Assembly: GCA_019614645.1 (NCBI GenBank)
Contig: JABWDB010000036.1
Location: 1,980,001 to 2,044,000, forward strand
Direction: 5' to 3'
DNA: 64,000 bases
DNA from: Stratiolaelaps scimitus
Lineage: Eukaryota; Arthropoda; Arachnida; Mesostigmata; Laelapidae
A program made the translations under genes and the position numbers. The notes under the pieces are model-generated. The model searched no databases. It saw nothing but the letters and a program-made list of their open reading frames with translations, and was not told the origin of the DNA. This document shows positions 54,200-63,583 of this stretch, piece after piece (positions within the stretch are counted from its first letter, which is position 1; each line of letters begins with the position of its first letter).

Positions 54200-57100
54200 A
54201 GCTCATGCCAGCGCGGTGGCTTAAACGGCTAAATAGTTGCACTGTTCCTTTAATAAATCAATAAACGATTACGTTCACCTTTGCTGCGACGGGCAAATCT
54301 CACTATGCGATACTAATCAACGAGTCTATGAAGTGTTAGCCAGGCTCTCACTGTTCGAGATGTTTATTATCTGATACATCAGTGAAGTTTACAAAGTTTC
54401 TTGCCATCGTATCGCGCAGTTAATCAAAGCAACTATGATACAATTTTTGTAGGTCTTCCGTTGTCGATTTTACTTTTGTGGCTTCTCGCACCCGATTGAC
54501 TTCAACTGGACGTTGTAGTCTAAGGTAGTCCTCTTCGGAGCTTGTAACACTATTTATAACTGGACATTGTACAGTTTAAAATGGCATTTTAATTCGCATG
54601 GTTTACCCCTCAAATGAACGTCGAAAACTGAAAAACATGGTGATCATCCGTCCCATAACGTTCTGCTGATCTGTATATTATGGCAAGCAAATGATAGTCA
54701 TTGAAGATGTAAATTGAAATTTCCATATATATATATATATATATATATATGAACGTGTTTCGAGTATTTAATCCAGGATTCTATTCATCCCCTCTTGCTT
54801 CGTCGAGAGCTATCACAGACGATGTCGCCAACCCTCTTTCCCTTATATACTGTAGCGTGAAATGGTGATTTTAAGAGAAGGGTGTGGCCCCCAAAGCATG
54901 GTTTGGCTATTTATAGTTACTTCCATAAAACAAAAAACACGCATCACGCCTAACGTAGATATTATAGCTAGTAGGACAGGAACAGATTCATGGTTCGGCT
55001 GCATTATTTCTGAGTAATCAACTTTGAGAGCAATCTTTGCCGTCCTTTTGCTCTATCATCTCAGAGATTACTAAACGAGGATCAACTCATATACTTTTCT
55101 AAAAGGCGACAAGCACTCGACTATCTGACATAGTCGAGGAATGGACCATTCATGTGAACAATTCATAGCCCTTTGATTGTATCCATTTGTATTTTATGCT
55201 AAAGCGTTTGATGGGGTTAACCATCTATAACCTGCGTCCAAAATTAACGTTGAACCGAAATTGACCTCGATATCGTTCTGGGCATTCGTTATTTGCGTAC
55301 GAATTGTCCCACCAATGAGTCAATACCATTTTTTCAAGCTGCCAAAGCTCTCGGGCGCATTGCTCTAACTCCAGGATGCTAGTTTTTAATTAACACCATG
55401 ATATAATCAGTTCCACATTGGTTTGTCGCTGGTTGCTGTTTATTGCAAATACGGCAGGATTTCTATAAATCCTTTGTCTCGTAGTTCCTGAGCGCATCTA
55501 TAGCTGCGAGGTCTGGCGACAATACAGAGGCAGTGGAGCCCGTGCGGAGAAAATGTACAAAGTGTACATCCATTGATGTCGGATTGTACGTGACACAATG
55601 AATCCGACACCTATTGTCAACCTTCATAATGCCGTACACTTGAGACATACACATAATCGTATAGCGGGAGGTTCGAAAACAAGCGGATGTTCAGCATACT
55701 CTAACATTCAACTCAATATGAAGGCTATATATGCTATCAGACAATATCAGTAGTAGCAATAACGGGGATAATTAACAATACATTCCTTAAACGTATTACC
55801 TGGATACTCTCCAAAAAGCCTCATCCAACGTCAATTTTCCGGGCTGACTTGCAGCCTTGAACTAACTAACTCAGTCGACGGTGCAACTGCTTTCGGCATC
55901 GCTCCATAAGACAGAACCCACCCTCCTAATCCCCTTAAATATACGTGTGCAACAGTGGGGATCGAATCCGTGAATGCGTGAATGCGTATCCTGTCCGCTG
56001 TTTGCCTTGGAATTCGCACATCTAAATACCATAATTATGTTGTCGGAACGCTATAATTATTAACTATTATTGAAGCTTGATATTACAGTAACAACCGGTA
56101 CAAACATGCTGTTAAGAATTGTAATAATGTTAGATTATTGTTACGCTAACCTGCAATTAACAGTGTGTAAATATAGTACTCGTTAGCTTAATCACGAGCG
56201 TGTTATGTCCATGACTTAACTGGAACAACAGATGCCGTGCGGAGCTTTTCGTAGCGGCGCGAGGCCAAGGGCTGCGTTGCCGTAATTACAGCCAACCAGT
56301 CTATGGTATCCATCGGCCTATTTGTGAATATACGTTCGAAAAAAAAAAGGCCCGCTCGGAGCCTGTTCATCGAAACACAAATCGTCTCCCTGCTTCATCC
56401 GTCAGCACCTTCCTCACGTGAGGATCGTTGCGTCCTCTCGTCCCGTTCGGCTGATCACTGCAGAATAGGCCAGCCGGCCGGCCGGCCGAGACACCCGCAT
56501 AAGGCCATCCACGAGCACCGTTAAGCGGACATTCAGTCAGGCTTAGATCCATGAAGACAAGCAAACAACTTACGACGTGTGTGCGTGTATGTGTATATAG
56601 GTACAACGTGCAGAACTGTTAAGTAGCGTTGGCAGGGCACCAAAGCACTAGCCAAACTATAGAGGGGGAACGAAGAAGCGGTCCGCCGTCTCCCTGCTAC
56701 AACAACCAACTTCGACCGACCGCATGAGAAAGGATACAAGCCAATAGCGCTTTGCGCCAGGATGAGCTGTAGCGAGGCAAGAGGCTGGAAAAGGCGATGA
56801 ACGTCATGCAGGCCCTCCACACTGAAATAGCCTATAGGGAGCTGGCTGAGCGAGCGACGGCCCCTTAACCTTCACCAGCTAATTATATCACGAGGCAGAA
56901 ACTCAGCTGCGCGGGGGTCCACCCTCACCTGCCGAGTCTAGCTGCTGCCGAACCACACCCGGCTCGATCTCGCGGCCGTCCGCGTTTTCCGCTCGTCAGC
57001 GACGGGAAACATCCTCCCGCTTTGTTAGGACCCATTTTCGAAAAATCAATTCGACCATCCGATTGTTCATTCATTCATAATGGGATTTTGATCAGCACAC

Positions 57101-57676
57101 GTTTACATTGGCGAGTACACGCCATCCTGGAGCATGATCGATTGTGTTATGGCTATGTCATTTATTCAAGCCAAATCAATATATATATATATATATATAT
57201 ATATGTATCTAGATATGAGCTGAATAGGCGAATGCCGTATAACAAGCCGTGCCTATCGGGACAACCTTCAACAACACGGTGCTCGCTAATCACTATAGAC
57301 TGCTACCGTGTACAAAGAGCGTCACCTTGCCGTGTCACATCCATGTGTCGAAGACTGTCAAGCCCACATGGCTCGATCGAGGCATGGCAGGTTTCAATTC
57401 TCGTCCTGGACTCTTCCTTGATAGCGTGCGTTGGAATCTTCCCCTGCGCGTGCGTTATTTTATGAAATGAACCAAGTACGGAGGTGCGCCGACTTCCGTG
57501 AAGCGACCGTTTTTGTCCGTGGATTTACAACCAGCATAACAGTCAAACAAAGTGAGCCACTCCTACTTGAAACGAAAACGCTGTGTACGGTTATAGTGTT
57601 GCCGTGAAATACTGCCTCACGGGTACCAGCAACCGGCGAACGTCGTTCAGTTTTCCTCGGGTTGTTGTAACAAATA

Positions 57677-57717
<41 letters not shown>

Positions 57718-58736
57718 AATTAATGTTAGAACTCGCCGAGTTCTTTCAGTAAGCCGACTCCGATGTGACTAACAGACAACGCTAGGCGCAATAGCCAACC
57801 AACGGGGTCAGGCCATCACCCCTCCATCTCTTGTGGCCTGTTGTTGGGATAGCTCACAACGTCGCTTTCAACAGCGTCTACGGCCGTTGCTCCTTCCACT
57901 CCTGGGAATAGCGAATTCGTCCTAGCCAAGAGCCTGTTGCTGCTACTTATCCAGGTTGTTCAATGACATTATGATAATCGAACAGTCACTTCTATCGCAC
58001 GAGCGTTTACTGCTTCGCCATTCTATATCGTACTGTTGATAGGCGCTGGTAACAATTTAAGAGAAGACAGGGCTCGGCAGGGCAGACCCAGCGAATATGA
58101 TCCTCGATATTTGCACAAACACCGCAGACCACAGACATGCATCATCATGATAATAATAAGCACGATGAGTGACCATGTGTTTGAGAGTCGGCCATTCAAA
58201 GCGTTGGCCAGAGAGCGACAACATGGCTTTTAATCTACTTTGGGGCATTGTTTTGTAATAGAATTTACGTCCAAATATAATATAGCTTGGCATAGCAGAG
58301 ACAGTTATCGAGGTTGACGTTTCTATTCATTTTTTTTATATTCATAAATTCTAAGGGGCAGGATGTTCGATATATTGTTCTACTATTGTGTGGCGATTGT
58401 ACCCAGTAAATGTGTCAATTCAAGGAGCACTTCTTTTTATAGGGGCTCATTGTCTCCGTGTGGCCCAGATGGGAAAGAGATAATAGAACGCCTTACAAAC
58501 GCAACGGAAAACATTTCATTTGTTGTTCACGTTATGCTAATATATATATATATATATCTATAACACTCTGACTGACTTACCTGGCCGAGAGCGATCTTTC
58601 GAGCGAGCTCAATAGCCGGTTCTAACAGTAACTGGTTGCGCGGCGACGGCAGAGGTGGCGGCCGAGTTGGTTCGGCCAAACTGAACACGGCATTGATCGA
58701 CGAATCCAGACACATTCGAAGGGAACGCATTTTCAT
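21394..58736 (-). CDS. FAAH2: Fatty-acid amide hydrolase 2-like amidase (whole gene, 8 coding exons)
   Basis: This is an amidase-signature serine hydrolase. Family members cleave fatty-acid amides such as anandamide and oleamide at membranes. The exons (58581-58736, 41681-41903, 26254-26405, 24945-25122, 23423-23682, 22647-22910, 21915-22154, 21394-21492) have GT/AG borders and matching phases (0,1,0,1,0,0,0) and give 523 aa; human FAAH2 has 532. The Lys-cisSer-Ser triad is present as K120 (VPVTTKN), S195 (GGSSGGEG) and S219 (TDIGGSIRMP). I start at the ATG 58736, in a GCCGCCGTTATG context; an in-frame frame extension upstream has only TTG. The N-terminal membrane segment is weak. Introns 1 and 2 are 16.7 and 15.3 kb, while the other five are 0.4-1.3 kb. 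No lesion was found, so the gene looks functional. An alternative 5' exon cannot be excluded. Confidence 0.95.
21661..21700. repeat. (TA)n array downstream of FAAH2 exon 7
   Basis: A pure TA run in FAAH2 intron 7. Comparable arrays in other FAAH2 introns include 23748-23780 (intron 4) and 25694-25720 and 25950-25995 (intron 3). Confidence 0.95.
21915..22154 (-). CDS. FAAH2: FAAH2 exon 7
   Basis: These 80 codons are in phase 0 on both sides. They contain the family landmarks DAVFLCPTHPEPAPKH, FNFAYAGIFNVLRLPVTAC and GLPVGIQ just before the donor GTTTGG. The acceptor is unusual: the AG follows an (AC)n repeat (GTAG) instead of a T/C tract. It was chosen because it is the only AG giving a continuous, family-like TSRRYVALGRELEQEF start. 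Confidence 0.88.
22159..22176 (+). repeat. (GT)n microsatellite at the FAAH2 exon 7 acceptor
   Basis: Read on the FAAH2 strand this is (AC)n immediately before the GTAG acceptor, so it replaces the normal pyrimidine tract. Confidence 0.9.
22647..22910 (-). CDS. FAAH2: FAAH2 exon 6
   Basis: These 88 codons are in phase 0/0, with acceptor CTCGCAG and donor GTATGC. They contain FEIWNHLMMSGD and PIVEMLKWTAGQSKHTFPAV. This is the less conserved part of FAAH2 between the signature and the C-terminal core. Confidence 0.92.
23423..23682 (-). CDS. FAAH2: FAAH2 exon 5
   Basis: 260 nt are entered in phase 1 and left in phase 0 (donor GTAAGT). The landmark GTGPMCRYARDLRPMLAALA is a well-conserved FAAH2 segment, followed by VRVFYMNEIKDRSFLMSPV. 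Confidence 0.95.
24775..24838. repeat. 64-bp perfect palindrome with (AT)16 core
   Basis: TATATAAACCTAATCT (24775-24790), 32 bases of AT, then AGATTAGGTTTATATA (24823-24838). The whole unit is self-complementary and a further TA run follows to 24855. It lies in FAAH2 intron 4, just past the donor of exon 4. Non-AT flanks being mirrored shows more than simple microsatellite slippage. Confidence 0.93.
24945..25122 (-). CDS. FAAH2: FAAH2 exon 4 (amidase signature)
   Basis: 178 nt, phase 0 in and 1 out (donor GTGAGT). It encodes NPYDLRRNAGGSSGGEGALL, then SLIGVGTDIGGSIRMPAFFNG and YGHKPSP. It carries two of the three catalytic residues: the cis-Ser of GGSSGG and the nucleophile Ser of GGSIRMP. 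Confidence 0.97.
26254..26405 (-). CDS. FAAH2: FAAH2 exon 3
   Basis: 152 nt, phase 1 in and 0 out (acceptor GTTACAG, donor GTGATT). It encodes GLVSRRGVRADRDAGSIEMM, then RKAGAIPLAITNVSEMAMWW and ESNNK, matching the FAAH2 segment between the catalytic lysine and the signature. Confidence 0.95.
27621..27777 (-). mobile_element. SINE-2 copy (tRNA-derived)
   Basis: On the minus strand a head GTTTTACGCTCTATCGTAAA is followed by a B box GGTTCGAGCCC (27702-27712), a body containing AAGCATTGTAAAATTGC and a tail CCTTTAATAAACCAATAAA. The same tail occurs at 14885, 51948 and 54241. Confidence 0.8.
28131..28180 (+). repeat. Repeat-3 core copy
   Basis: It contains GAGCTGAGGCCTGTCAGATA, CGGGGAACAGCTGAGGGTCA and GCTCGAAAAAC, the core shared with 18371-18478 (minus) and 61001-61104 (plus). 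The 5' part of the element is absent. Confidence 0.8.
28447..28612 (-). mobile_element. SINE-2-like copy
   Basis: On the minus strand AGCGGTGGCTTGGCCCG resembles an A-box region, GGGTCCGAGTCCC at about 28523-28535 is a B box, and the tail CAGTTCCGTTAATAACCTTTA is a diverged form of the SINE-2 tail. Confidence 0.65.
35400..35560. other. GC-richer patch of unknown nature in FAAH2 intron 2
   Basis: It contains clustered short inverted motifs (GGCCTGCTAGGC, GGCGCCCTGGCC, CTCGGCTAAG), reminiscent of a degraded tRNA-derived SINE, but no clear promoter boxes. No gene is seen. Confidence 0.3.
36147..36320 (-). mobile_element. SINE-1 copy B
   Basis: On the minus strand there is a head GTGCATTCGTGTGCGCC, a B box GAGTTCGATCTCC (about 36249-36261), CACCGTTGCACATTTGC and GGGGTTCGTCTTACG. 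The tail hairpin GGCTGAGAGTCAGCC is at 36151-36165. The order of modules agrees with copies A and D. Confidence 0.85.
41417..41600 (-). mobile_element. SINE-1 copy C with inverted internal module
   Basis: The minus-strand tail is normal: GCCGTTGCACATTTGC, GTCTTACGGAGCAATG and the hairpin GGCTGTGAGCCAGCC. However the A-box-side module at about 41529-41581 reads GTGGCGCATTCGTGTGCGCC on the plus strand. That is opposite to its orientation in copies A, B and D, so an internal segment of about 53 bp is flipped. Confidence 0.8.
41681..41903 (-). CDS. FAAH2: FAAH2 exon 2
   Basis: 223 nt, phase 0 in and 1 out (acceptor TTGACAG, donor GTTAGT). It encodes VMGAYIERIYEVNPLINAVV, DERFQDALEE and, near its end, KPFLGVPVTTKNLVGVK with the catalytic lysine. 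It lies 15.3 kb from exon 3. Confidence 0.96.
41978..42052. repeat. Long (AT)n array
   Basis: About 75 bases of pure AT dinucleotide in FAAH2 intron 1, directly followed by the 3' tail of a minus-strand LINE fragment. A second (AT)n (42167-42189) lies on the other side of that fragment. Confidence 0.95.
42055..42167 (-). mobile_element. 5'-truncated LINE fragment inside (AT)n
   Basis: On the minus strand this reads CAATGCCATCGCCTTCCTCG, GGACAATGTCGGCC and CCCTAGAACTAATTCC, and ends TTGAATAAATATACACATAT. It is the same LINE 3' end as at 7470-7585 and 15368-15508. Both ends touch AT dinucleotide runs, which suggests insertion into a microsatellite. Confidence 0.85.
43400..43640. other. AT-rich island in FAAH2 intron 1
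   Basis: It is strongly AT-rich, without the dinucleotide pattern of the microsatellites. On its right a minus-strand frame of about 158 codons (44139-43663) is cysteine-rich, with no recognised domain. The pairing could be a 3' UTR and the end of an unknown gene or element, but no splice or repeat evidence supports that. Confidence 0.3.
45150..46563 (+). pseudogene. Old, decayed relative of the window's LINE (RT and endonuclease parts)
   Basis: Translated pieces follow the same order as LINE ORF2. They are SLRPIACSSTLRRIAAK (45160-45210), VLGPHQLATFGG (45250-45285), GDPLGSAL (45528-45552), WYLIDNCSLSGD (45606-45640) in place of WYMDDGTLAGD, and RVWD-stop-IVADTLAPSYVSHG (46320-46380). FEILGGGG (46468-46492) parallels FETLGGHG. 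Many stops and frame changes are present, and the spacing between the RT and endonuclease parts is shorter than in the full element. It is AT-richer than the intact LINE, consistent with age or with a related subfamily. Confidence 0.85.
46738..46772 (-). mobile_element. LINE 3'-tail scrap
   Basis: On the minus strand it reads AAATAATTCCTAATTATTG, then TATGTTTGAATAAATG, the same terminal sequence as in 15368-15508 and 42055-42167. Only the last 35 bases or so of the element remain; a (TA)n lies about 30 bases away. Confidence 0.75.
48579..48643. repeat. Long (AT)n array
   Basis: About 65 bases of AT dinucleotide in FAAH2 intron 1. Confidence 0.95.
51948..52020 (-). repeat. SINE-2 tail fragment
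   Basis: On the minus strand a GA run is followed by AACTTAAGCATTGTATGTGG, then TTCCTTTAATAAATCAATAA. This matches the 27621 copy; the tRNA-like head is missing and is replaced by (GA)n. Confidence 0.75.
53098..53379 (-). pseudogene. Orphan coding-like fragment resembling an LEDGF/HRP2 integrase-binding-type helical domain
   Basis: A minus-strand frame without an ATG start reads DKENVNIVDAVQRLNALDKV, LLQKMMLKQPTMVAKIFDIV and later RNILPKFIATKKCVNDLF. The helical spacing and residues such as VN, A--LN-L, TMV-KI and K----ND-F resemble the integrase-binding domain of PSIP1/LEDGF-family proteins. An in-frame TGA lies just upstream and no splice acceptor is visible, so it would be a fragment of a retrocopy. 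The match is from memory and may be chance. Confidence 0.28.
54065..54197. repeat. Compound (TA)n array
   Basis: About 133 bases of TA dinucleotide with a few interruptions (TAAAT, TCT, ATTA). It is directly followed by a SINE-2 copy. Confidence 0.95.
54205..54280 (+). mobile_element. Short SINE-2 copy
   Basis: GCGCGGTGGCTTAAACGGCT resembles the A-box region. The tail TTCCTTTAATAAATCAATAA follows directly, so the middle part with the B box is deleted. It lies 7 bases after the large (TA)n. Confidence 0.7.
55832..56010 (-). mobile_element. SINE-1 copy D
   Basis: On the minus strand a B box GGATTCGATCCCC (about 55957-55969) is followed by ACTGTTGCACACG, GTCTTATGGAGCGATG and the tail hairpin GGCTGCAAGTCAGCCC. 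The head contains a short duplicated ACGCATTC unit. Confidence 0.82.
58581..58736 (-). CDS. FAAH2: FAAH2 exon 1 (coding part)
   Basis: 52 codons from ATG to donor GTAAGT, phase 0. It encodes MKMRSLRMCLDSSINAVFSL, then PPPLPSPRNQLLLEPAIELA and RKIALGQ. The PPLP-RN-LLLE-A--LA pattern is the usual start of the FAAH2 catalytic region. Two further AUGs (58730, 58715) are in frame. Confidence 0.9.
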
Positions 58737-59269
58737 AACGGCGGCACCTGATTTCGTGAATCTCAAGTACTTTCGCTCGTGATGATAGATCTGTAGATGT
58801 CACACCTGTTCAGCAGATGTCTATGTGTGCCTGTGTGTGTGTGTGTAAGTACCACGTTTGCTGTTTTCGCCACTTAATAATTAGCAGTAGTCGATGGGAA
58901 GACTCCTGATTGAACACACAGTCAGTCAGCTTGGTCTATTCACAGTAGTTGCCATCATCGCTATTGTCATTCAGCCACAGTTATTTCGTCGTTCCGTCAC
59001 TGTGAGGGCAACATCGACACAGAGAGAGAGAGAGATAGATAGTGACGAGTGCGATGAGCAATATACACAGCTGATGTGTTTGTGGTACTCACTCACTCAC
59101 GCACCCGGCCGTCCACCCACCCACCTTCAAAACGTTCGCCGATATTATTCCACCATAAGAAACAAGCGGTCACTGCCACTAACTAACTACTCGCAGAAGA
59201 CAACTACCCTGCCCGGGGAATAGCTGAGCTATAGCTGCATCAGCTGAACCAACGAACGAACACAAATGG

Positions 59270-59880
59270 GTTGCTGGCAATAGTAATATCAACAGCAGCA
59301 GCAGCAGGAACAGTTGTTGTTGTAGTTGTTGTTGTCGTTGTTGTTGTTGTTGCTGATGTTGTTGTTGTTGTTGTGCTGACGGTGGCAGCAACAGGCACGT
59401 TGAGGCCGTCAGGTTGCGCCGGGGTCAGGCTGGTCAACGAGCAGCACCAGCTGTAATTCAGCAGCGGCCAACGCTGGGAAGTGGGACTAATATCTGTAGT
59501 GGGAACAGCAGCGGCAGGAGGCGCACATATCAGCAGCAGTAACAGTAGCAGCAGGAGAACGAGCACATTGTGAACGGCACGGGTGCGGTGGTGGCAGCGG
59601 TGGCAAAATGTCGATGACAGCAAGAGACGGCAAAACGACAGGATGGCTCACACAGATTGCAGTGAGCTACAACGGGCATCAGCCGGCGCTGCCAGGTCCG
59701 TTGCCCGCTGTTCACTCCGCGGCTGTGAATGCACGAGGAGGTGGAGAGGGCTCGGCCCAATGGGAGAGGACTGAAATTGGCGGCTTCGACAGCGGCGATG
59801 GCGGGTTGTGGCGGCTTGACTCAACAGCAGCAGCAGCAGCAGCAGCAACAGCAGTATTGCAGCAGCAGCGGTATTGGTGA
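59270..59880. repeat. CAG/TTG trinucleotide-rich tract
   Basis: Runs of CAGCAG, GTTGTT and AGCAGC alternate over about 600 bases, with the largest runs at about 59311-59376 and 59824-59870. Such tracts produce artificial poly-Gln, poly-Ala, poly-Val and poly-Leu frames on both strands. It could be part of an exon UTR, but nothing shows that directly. Confidence 0.8.
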
Positions 59881-61000
59881 CAGGTGGTGGTATTCACGGA
59901 GTGATTAAGTTCCCGGCCGAGATGGCTGGGGCGACCGTGTGACCGGCAAGAACTGCTGACACGACCTTAGGTGGATAGCCTGATAGTGGGGGATACACAG
60001 GTTCGCGGGTTGTGCGAGCGATATTTCGCGTCGGGATAACGATCACGAAAGTATTGCGCTGGCGGAGTCCTAGAGGTCAGTGTTTGGCGAACGCTCATGT
60101 GGCAGCGTTTGTATCGGGGAGTTTGGGTGTCACTGTGGACGATATGTCAGGATAAATAAGGGGGGGAAATGTCTTATGAAAGATTCGGGCTACGCGCGGG
60201 CCAACCCCGCAAAGAAGAGTTCACGTTTGAGTGAGTCGCAGAGCGACGATGCTGGCGCCAACGAACGAATTTGATGTGCGCAATGCACATTAGATGTTGT
60301 TCGTTCGGCCATTTTTGTTCCTGAGATGTATTCGATGAAATTATATGCGCGTAAATATACACTGTTCGTAAATATACAGACGAGGCTGACACGCACACGA
60401 CCGCTGACTCTTGATATTCGCGTGAAATTGTCGGCCACTGAAGCGTTTCATCAGAGCGATTTGCTACAAAGGTAGTCGGCAGAATCTTCAATGATCTACG
60501 AGCTAAAACTTTCCTATATTTGCTAAAACTATAAGCACCCCATATCCCCCCATGCCGTTTTGGTTCCCGCCGCGAACGTGAGAGAAACATCCGTCTGTCA
60601 GAGGCTGCGATTGTTACAGCACTCGAAGACCCGTCAAGTATGACCGCACGGTGTGCTGTTCGTTAGCATAAACAGACAAAACGCAAGAGCTAATCGAAGC
60701 CGAGGGACAGGTCTAACATCTAGGACAGGACAGGACGTAGCCGCCGCACAATATGTTCCTGTGCCCCGTCCAACCATCTCATGTCCCTCCCAAACACTGA
60801 CAACTCGACTGAACACTGATATAGTTCCCGAAATAGTTCCCGTCGAAGGATTCTACAGGCGAGGTGGCTTGAGGCTTCAACCACGCAAGTTGCAAGTTCA
60901 CCGAACAAGTTGGTCATTGAAACTAACTAAGTGATAGATAGATATCGATAGGCAGTAGTCCTGGCAGTCCTTCTCGCCAGGTACGAGCAAGGAAGAGAAT

Positions 61001-61104
61001 AAGCAAAGGTGGCCCCGACAGGTCCTCACAGTAATACCTAAAAGGTTTAGACCTGAGGCCTGTCAGACAGGGGAAAAAAGCTGAGGGTCAGCTCGAAAAA
61101 AAAT
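61001..61104 (+). repeat. Repeat-3 copy
   Basis: AAGCAAAGGTGGCCCCGACA, GGTCCTCACAGTAATACC, GAGGCCTGTCAGACAGGGG and AGCTGAGGGTCAGCTCG are followed by an A run. It is the most complete plus-strand copy; the minus-strand copy at 18371-18478 matches over nearly its full length. Confidence 0.82.
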
Positions 61105-61891
61105 CCTACCAACACTCTATTGTGGGACTCACGGCGTTGTCATACTTAGAACGACAGAAAAAAAAGAACTGCCTCGCCTGCGATATAAAGGCGGCCACAA
61201 TTTCGCCACGCTCCCTTTCCCATTTCATTGCGAGGGTCTCGGGCGGCGCGTTGTGGAAGCCCGCTAAGTCGGCGTTCTCACGCTGCCAAAACATTGCAAC
61301 ACTGAGGAACCAGGTCAGACGGTGAATTCCTTGGTGCTGTTTGCTGCGAACTTCGTTCTCGTCTCTGGTGCCGCGTTTTGTCTTCCCGTGTTTCTCTCGG
61401 CGTCTGTGCGTGCGTGTGCGTGGCTGTGTGTCTATGCCCGAATTATCCGATGCCCCCTGAGGCAGCGTCGCAACCCGGTGACAACGTCTGTGTAGAATAC
61501 GATCCCTTCAGATAATAATAATAATCACAATAATAAGACCGCCCCGCTCTTCACTGTGGCCTCGCGTCAGTGGAACCAGAAAGTCCTACGAGTGACTTAG
61601 CCATTGCTCGAGTAGCGTTCGAAACCTTTCCACTGGCAGGAAGCGCAGTCGGCTGCCAAGCTGCGAGTTCGGCGGGCGCTCGCTGGCTGATGTGGCCCTG
61701 AACGAGAACGGCTTTTTCGGGCGAAATCGTTGCGTGACAGTTCCAGCACGTGATAACGGGGGGCGGGCAGTGCACGACGTCGACCGACGACAACATCACT
61801 GCTTCTCTACGGCGGCATCCGATAACTGCAAAAGCAAACAGCAGCCGAAGCAGCAGCAGCAGTAGTCGAAGGGTAACAGCAACAGGAAGAC

Positions 61892-62022
61892 ATGCCGAAT
61901 CTACTGGACCTGCCCGACGAGCTCGTCGGCCTGATTCTCCAACATTGCTCGTCGAGGGATGTCCTCTCGGTGGCTAACACTTGCTCTCGGCTGTGTAAGG
62001 TCGCCAACGATGTCCTGCTCTG
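61892..62022 (+). CDS. F-box protein, first coding exon (partial gene)
   Basis: From the ATG the exon encodes MPNLLDLPDELVGLILQHCS, then SRDVLSVANTCSRLCKVAND and VLL, and ends in phase 2 (CTCTG) before a good donor GTAGGT. LPDEL---IL-H-S--D-LS-A-TCSRL--VANDVLLW is the F-box, which binds SKP1 and so links a substrate receptor to an SCF ubiquitin ligase. If the next exon starts with G, the split codon is Trp, the usual last F-box residue. The substrate-binding part is not in the window, so the subfamily cannot be named. A possible acceptor at 62220 gives Cys and a short frame and is not preferred. Confidence 0.82.
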
Positions 62023-63545
62023 GTAGGTGCTCAAGCATCGAATGGGGCAGGTGTACGCGTTGATGCATGTACAACTGACAAATACACTCAATAGTACTTA
62101 GTACACGGGTACGCGCCTCGAGAACAACCTCATCATCATTATCTCAACATATCATATTTGCATACATTGCTTATTGTTAATTGTTGCTTGTTAATGAACC
62201 TTGCTAATCCTTCACCTACAGTAACGTTCCGTTACGTTCGTACGACTGGTCAGGTGTCAACTTCAACTGCGGGAACTACTACAGTTGCGACTACATCACG
62301 GTTCTCTGTTTGTCGTCAGATCTGGTCACGCCGCCAATCACAGCCAGGCCAACTTTCATTGGCGTTTTTCAGTCTGTTTGCTAGACAGTCAATCCACCTC
62401 CCTTCGGCGGCTTCGGTGACGATTTAGCCACAGCGTGAAAATCAGCTGTCAGCTGAGGCCACAGCTCAAGCCGATGTCAATGAACGACTGTCGTCGATTG
62501 GGACCCCAAATCAAACTGCGGCAGTCGAGCTACGCTCATATAACGTGTTCCAGCCGCTCTCTAGCGGCTTTCACGGTGTTGGCACACACTGACTCAGCCC
62601 CGTGAACAATCATCTCAGCGCAGTCAGTCGGCTGTTGCATCGGGGAGAGATTTGAAATTCTACGCATGTAAATGAGATCTTGGCGGGGGCGAGACTTGTT
62701 CTTCATTTTCGTCGTGAGAATCAATGAGTGACAGCAGACGCTGCGATGCTGCATGCGTGCGTGGAGTGCTAATCAGAATCATTTCCTGTGGAATCTGGCA
62801 GAGTACTCAGCAAGTATATATATATTATATATATATATATACGCAATACAAATTTGGGACAGTATATTCTGGCCGTGTTGCATTCAATTGGCCTTTATTA
62901 CAGCCCAACTGTTACCGATATCATGGTCATTTATGTTCCATAGATACTGTAGCTGACAACTTGTTGTGGGAAAATTGTTTTGAGACACCAACTGTTCCAC
63001 GTTGAACTTCGGCTCTAGTCTCCAGCATTGTGACATGACATTTACATGTTATAGATTTCGTGACAAATTAAGAGATTTAGATGTTATGAAATATTCAGTT
63101 AAATCATCTACTAGTTACTATGATTTTTTTTTTCAGAAAAGATTTATTACTTCTAACTATTTTTTAATGAGAAAAGTTAACAAAAATACCTCTAATGAAA
63201 ATTGTTAAGTGTTGGCTATGAAAATTTTAGGTGGCATGTATGCATTAATGCACTATCAAAGAAAGTGATCCCATTCATTAGAAACACGGCCCACTTGTGA
63301 CTAAGCTCACGGAAGACACAATTGTGATAAGATTGGTCAGCGGACGTCAGGATGTGTCATCTTGCAAGAGCGCTTTAGCGATTCATGAAGAGGTGGCGGC
63401 ATGCTGATGGCATATCGCTAACTGTGTGAGGTCATCGCGTGGACCACAGCAACGAATGCGAGTCTCGTATAGAGATCTTTCGTGTTGTGCAAACCTTTAC
63501 TAGAGGAACTAGTGTTCAGCTCATGCTTATTTGATGCCGGTGAAT

Positions 63546-63583
<38 letters not shown>

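Larger units (their letters stand above)
41904..58580 (-). other. FAAH2 intron 1 (16.7 kb)
   Basis: No nested gene can be supported. Recognised contents are the LINE fragments (42055-42167, 45150-46563, 46738-46772), SINE-2 copies (51948-52020, 54205-54280), SINE-1 copy D (55832-56010), an AT-rich island (about 43400-43640) and many (TA)n arrays. Those arrays lie near 44162, 45072, 46685, 47751, 48579, 53892, 54065, 54726, 57180, 57680 and 58540. GC-richer patches at 49960-50520 and 56390-57000 have overlapping open frames without recognisable domains. Confidence 0.7.
58737..61891. other. Region between divergent FAAH2 and F-box genes
   Basis: It should contain both promoters and any 5' UTR exons, but no TATA-like or initiator element can be singled out. 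It holds trinucleotide-rich sequence (59270-59880), a (GT)n near 58830-58850, a repeat-3 copy (61001-61104) and a GC-richer leader near 61560-61890. Long frames in the trinucleotide part code for homopolymers and are not taken as genes. Confidence 0.5.

Noticed and set aside
57780..57900. Reverse-transcriptase-like phrase (NVAFNSV)
   Set aside because: Too short, and no neighbouring LINE motifs in the same frame.
62221..62397. Second F-box exon after the acceptor at 62220
   Set aside because: The phase fits, but the split codon becomes Cys instead of the expected Trp, and the frame soon stops without family resemblance.
63030..63240. AT-rich block considered as a nuclear mitochondrial insertion
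   Set aside because: No mitochondrial gene could be recognised in any frame.
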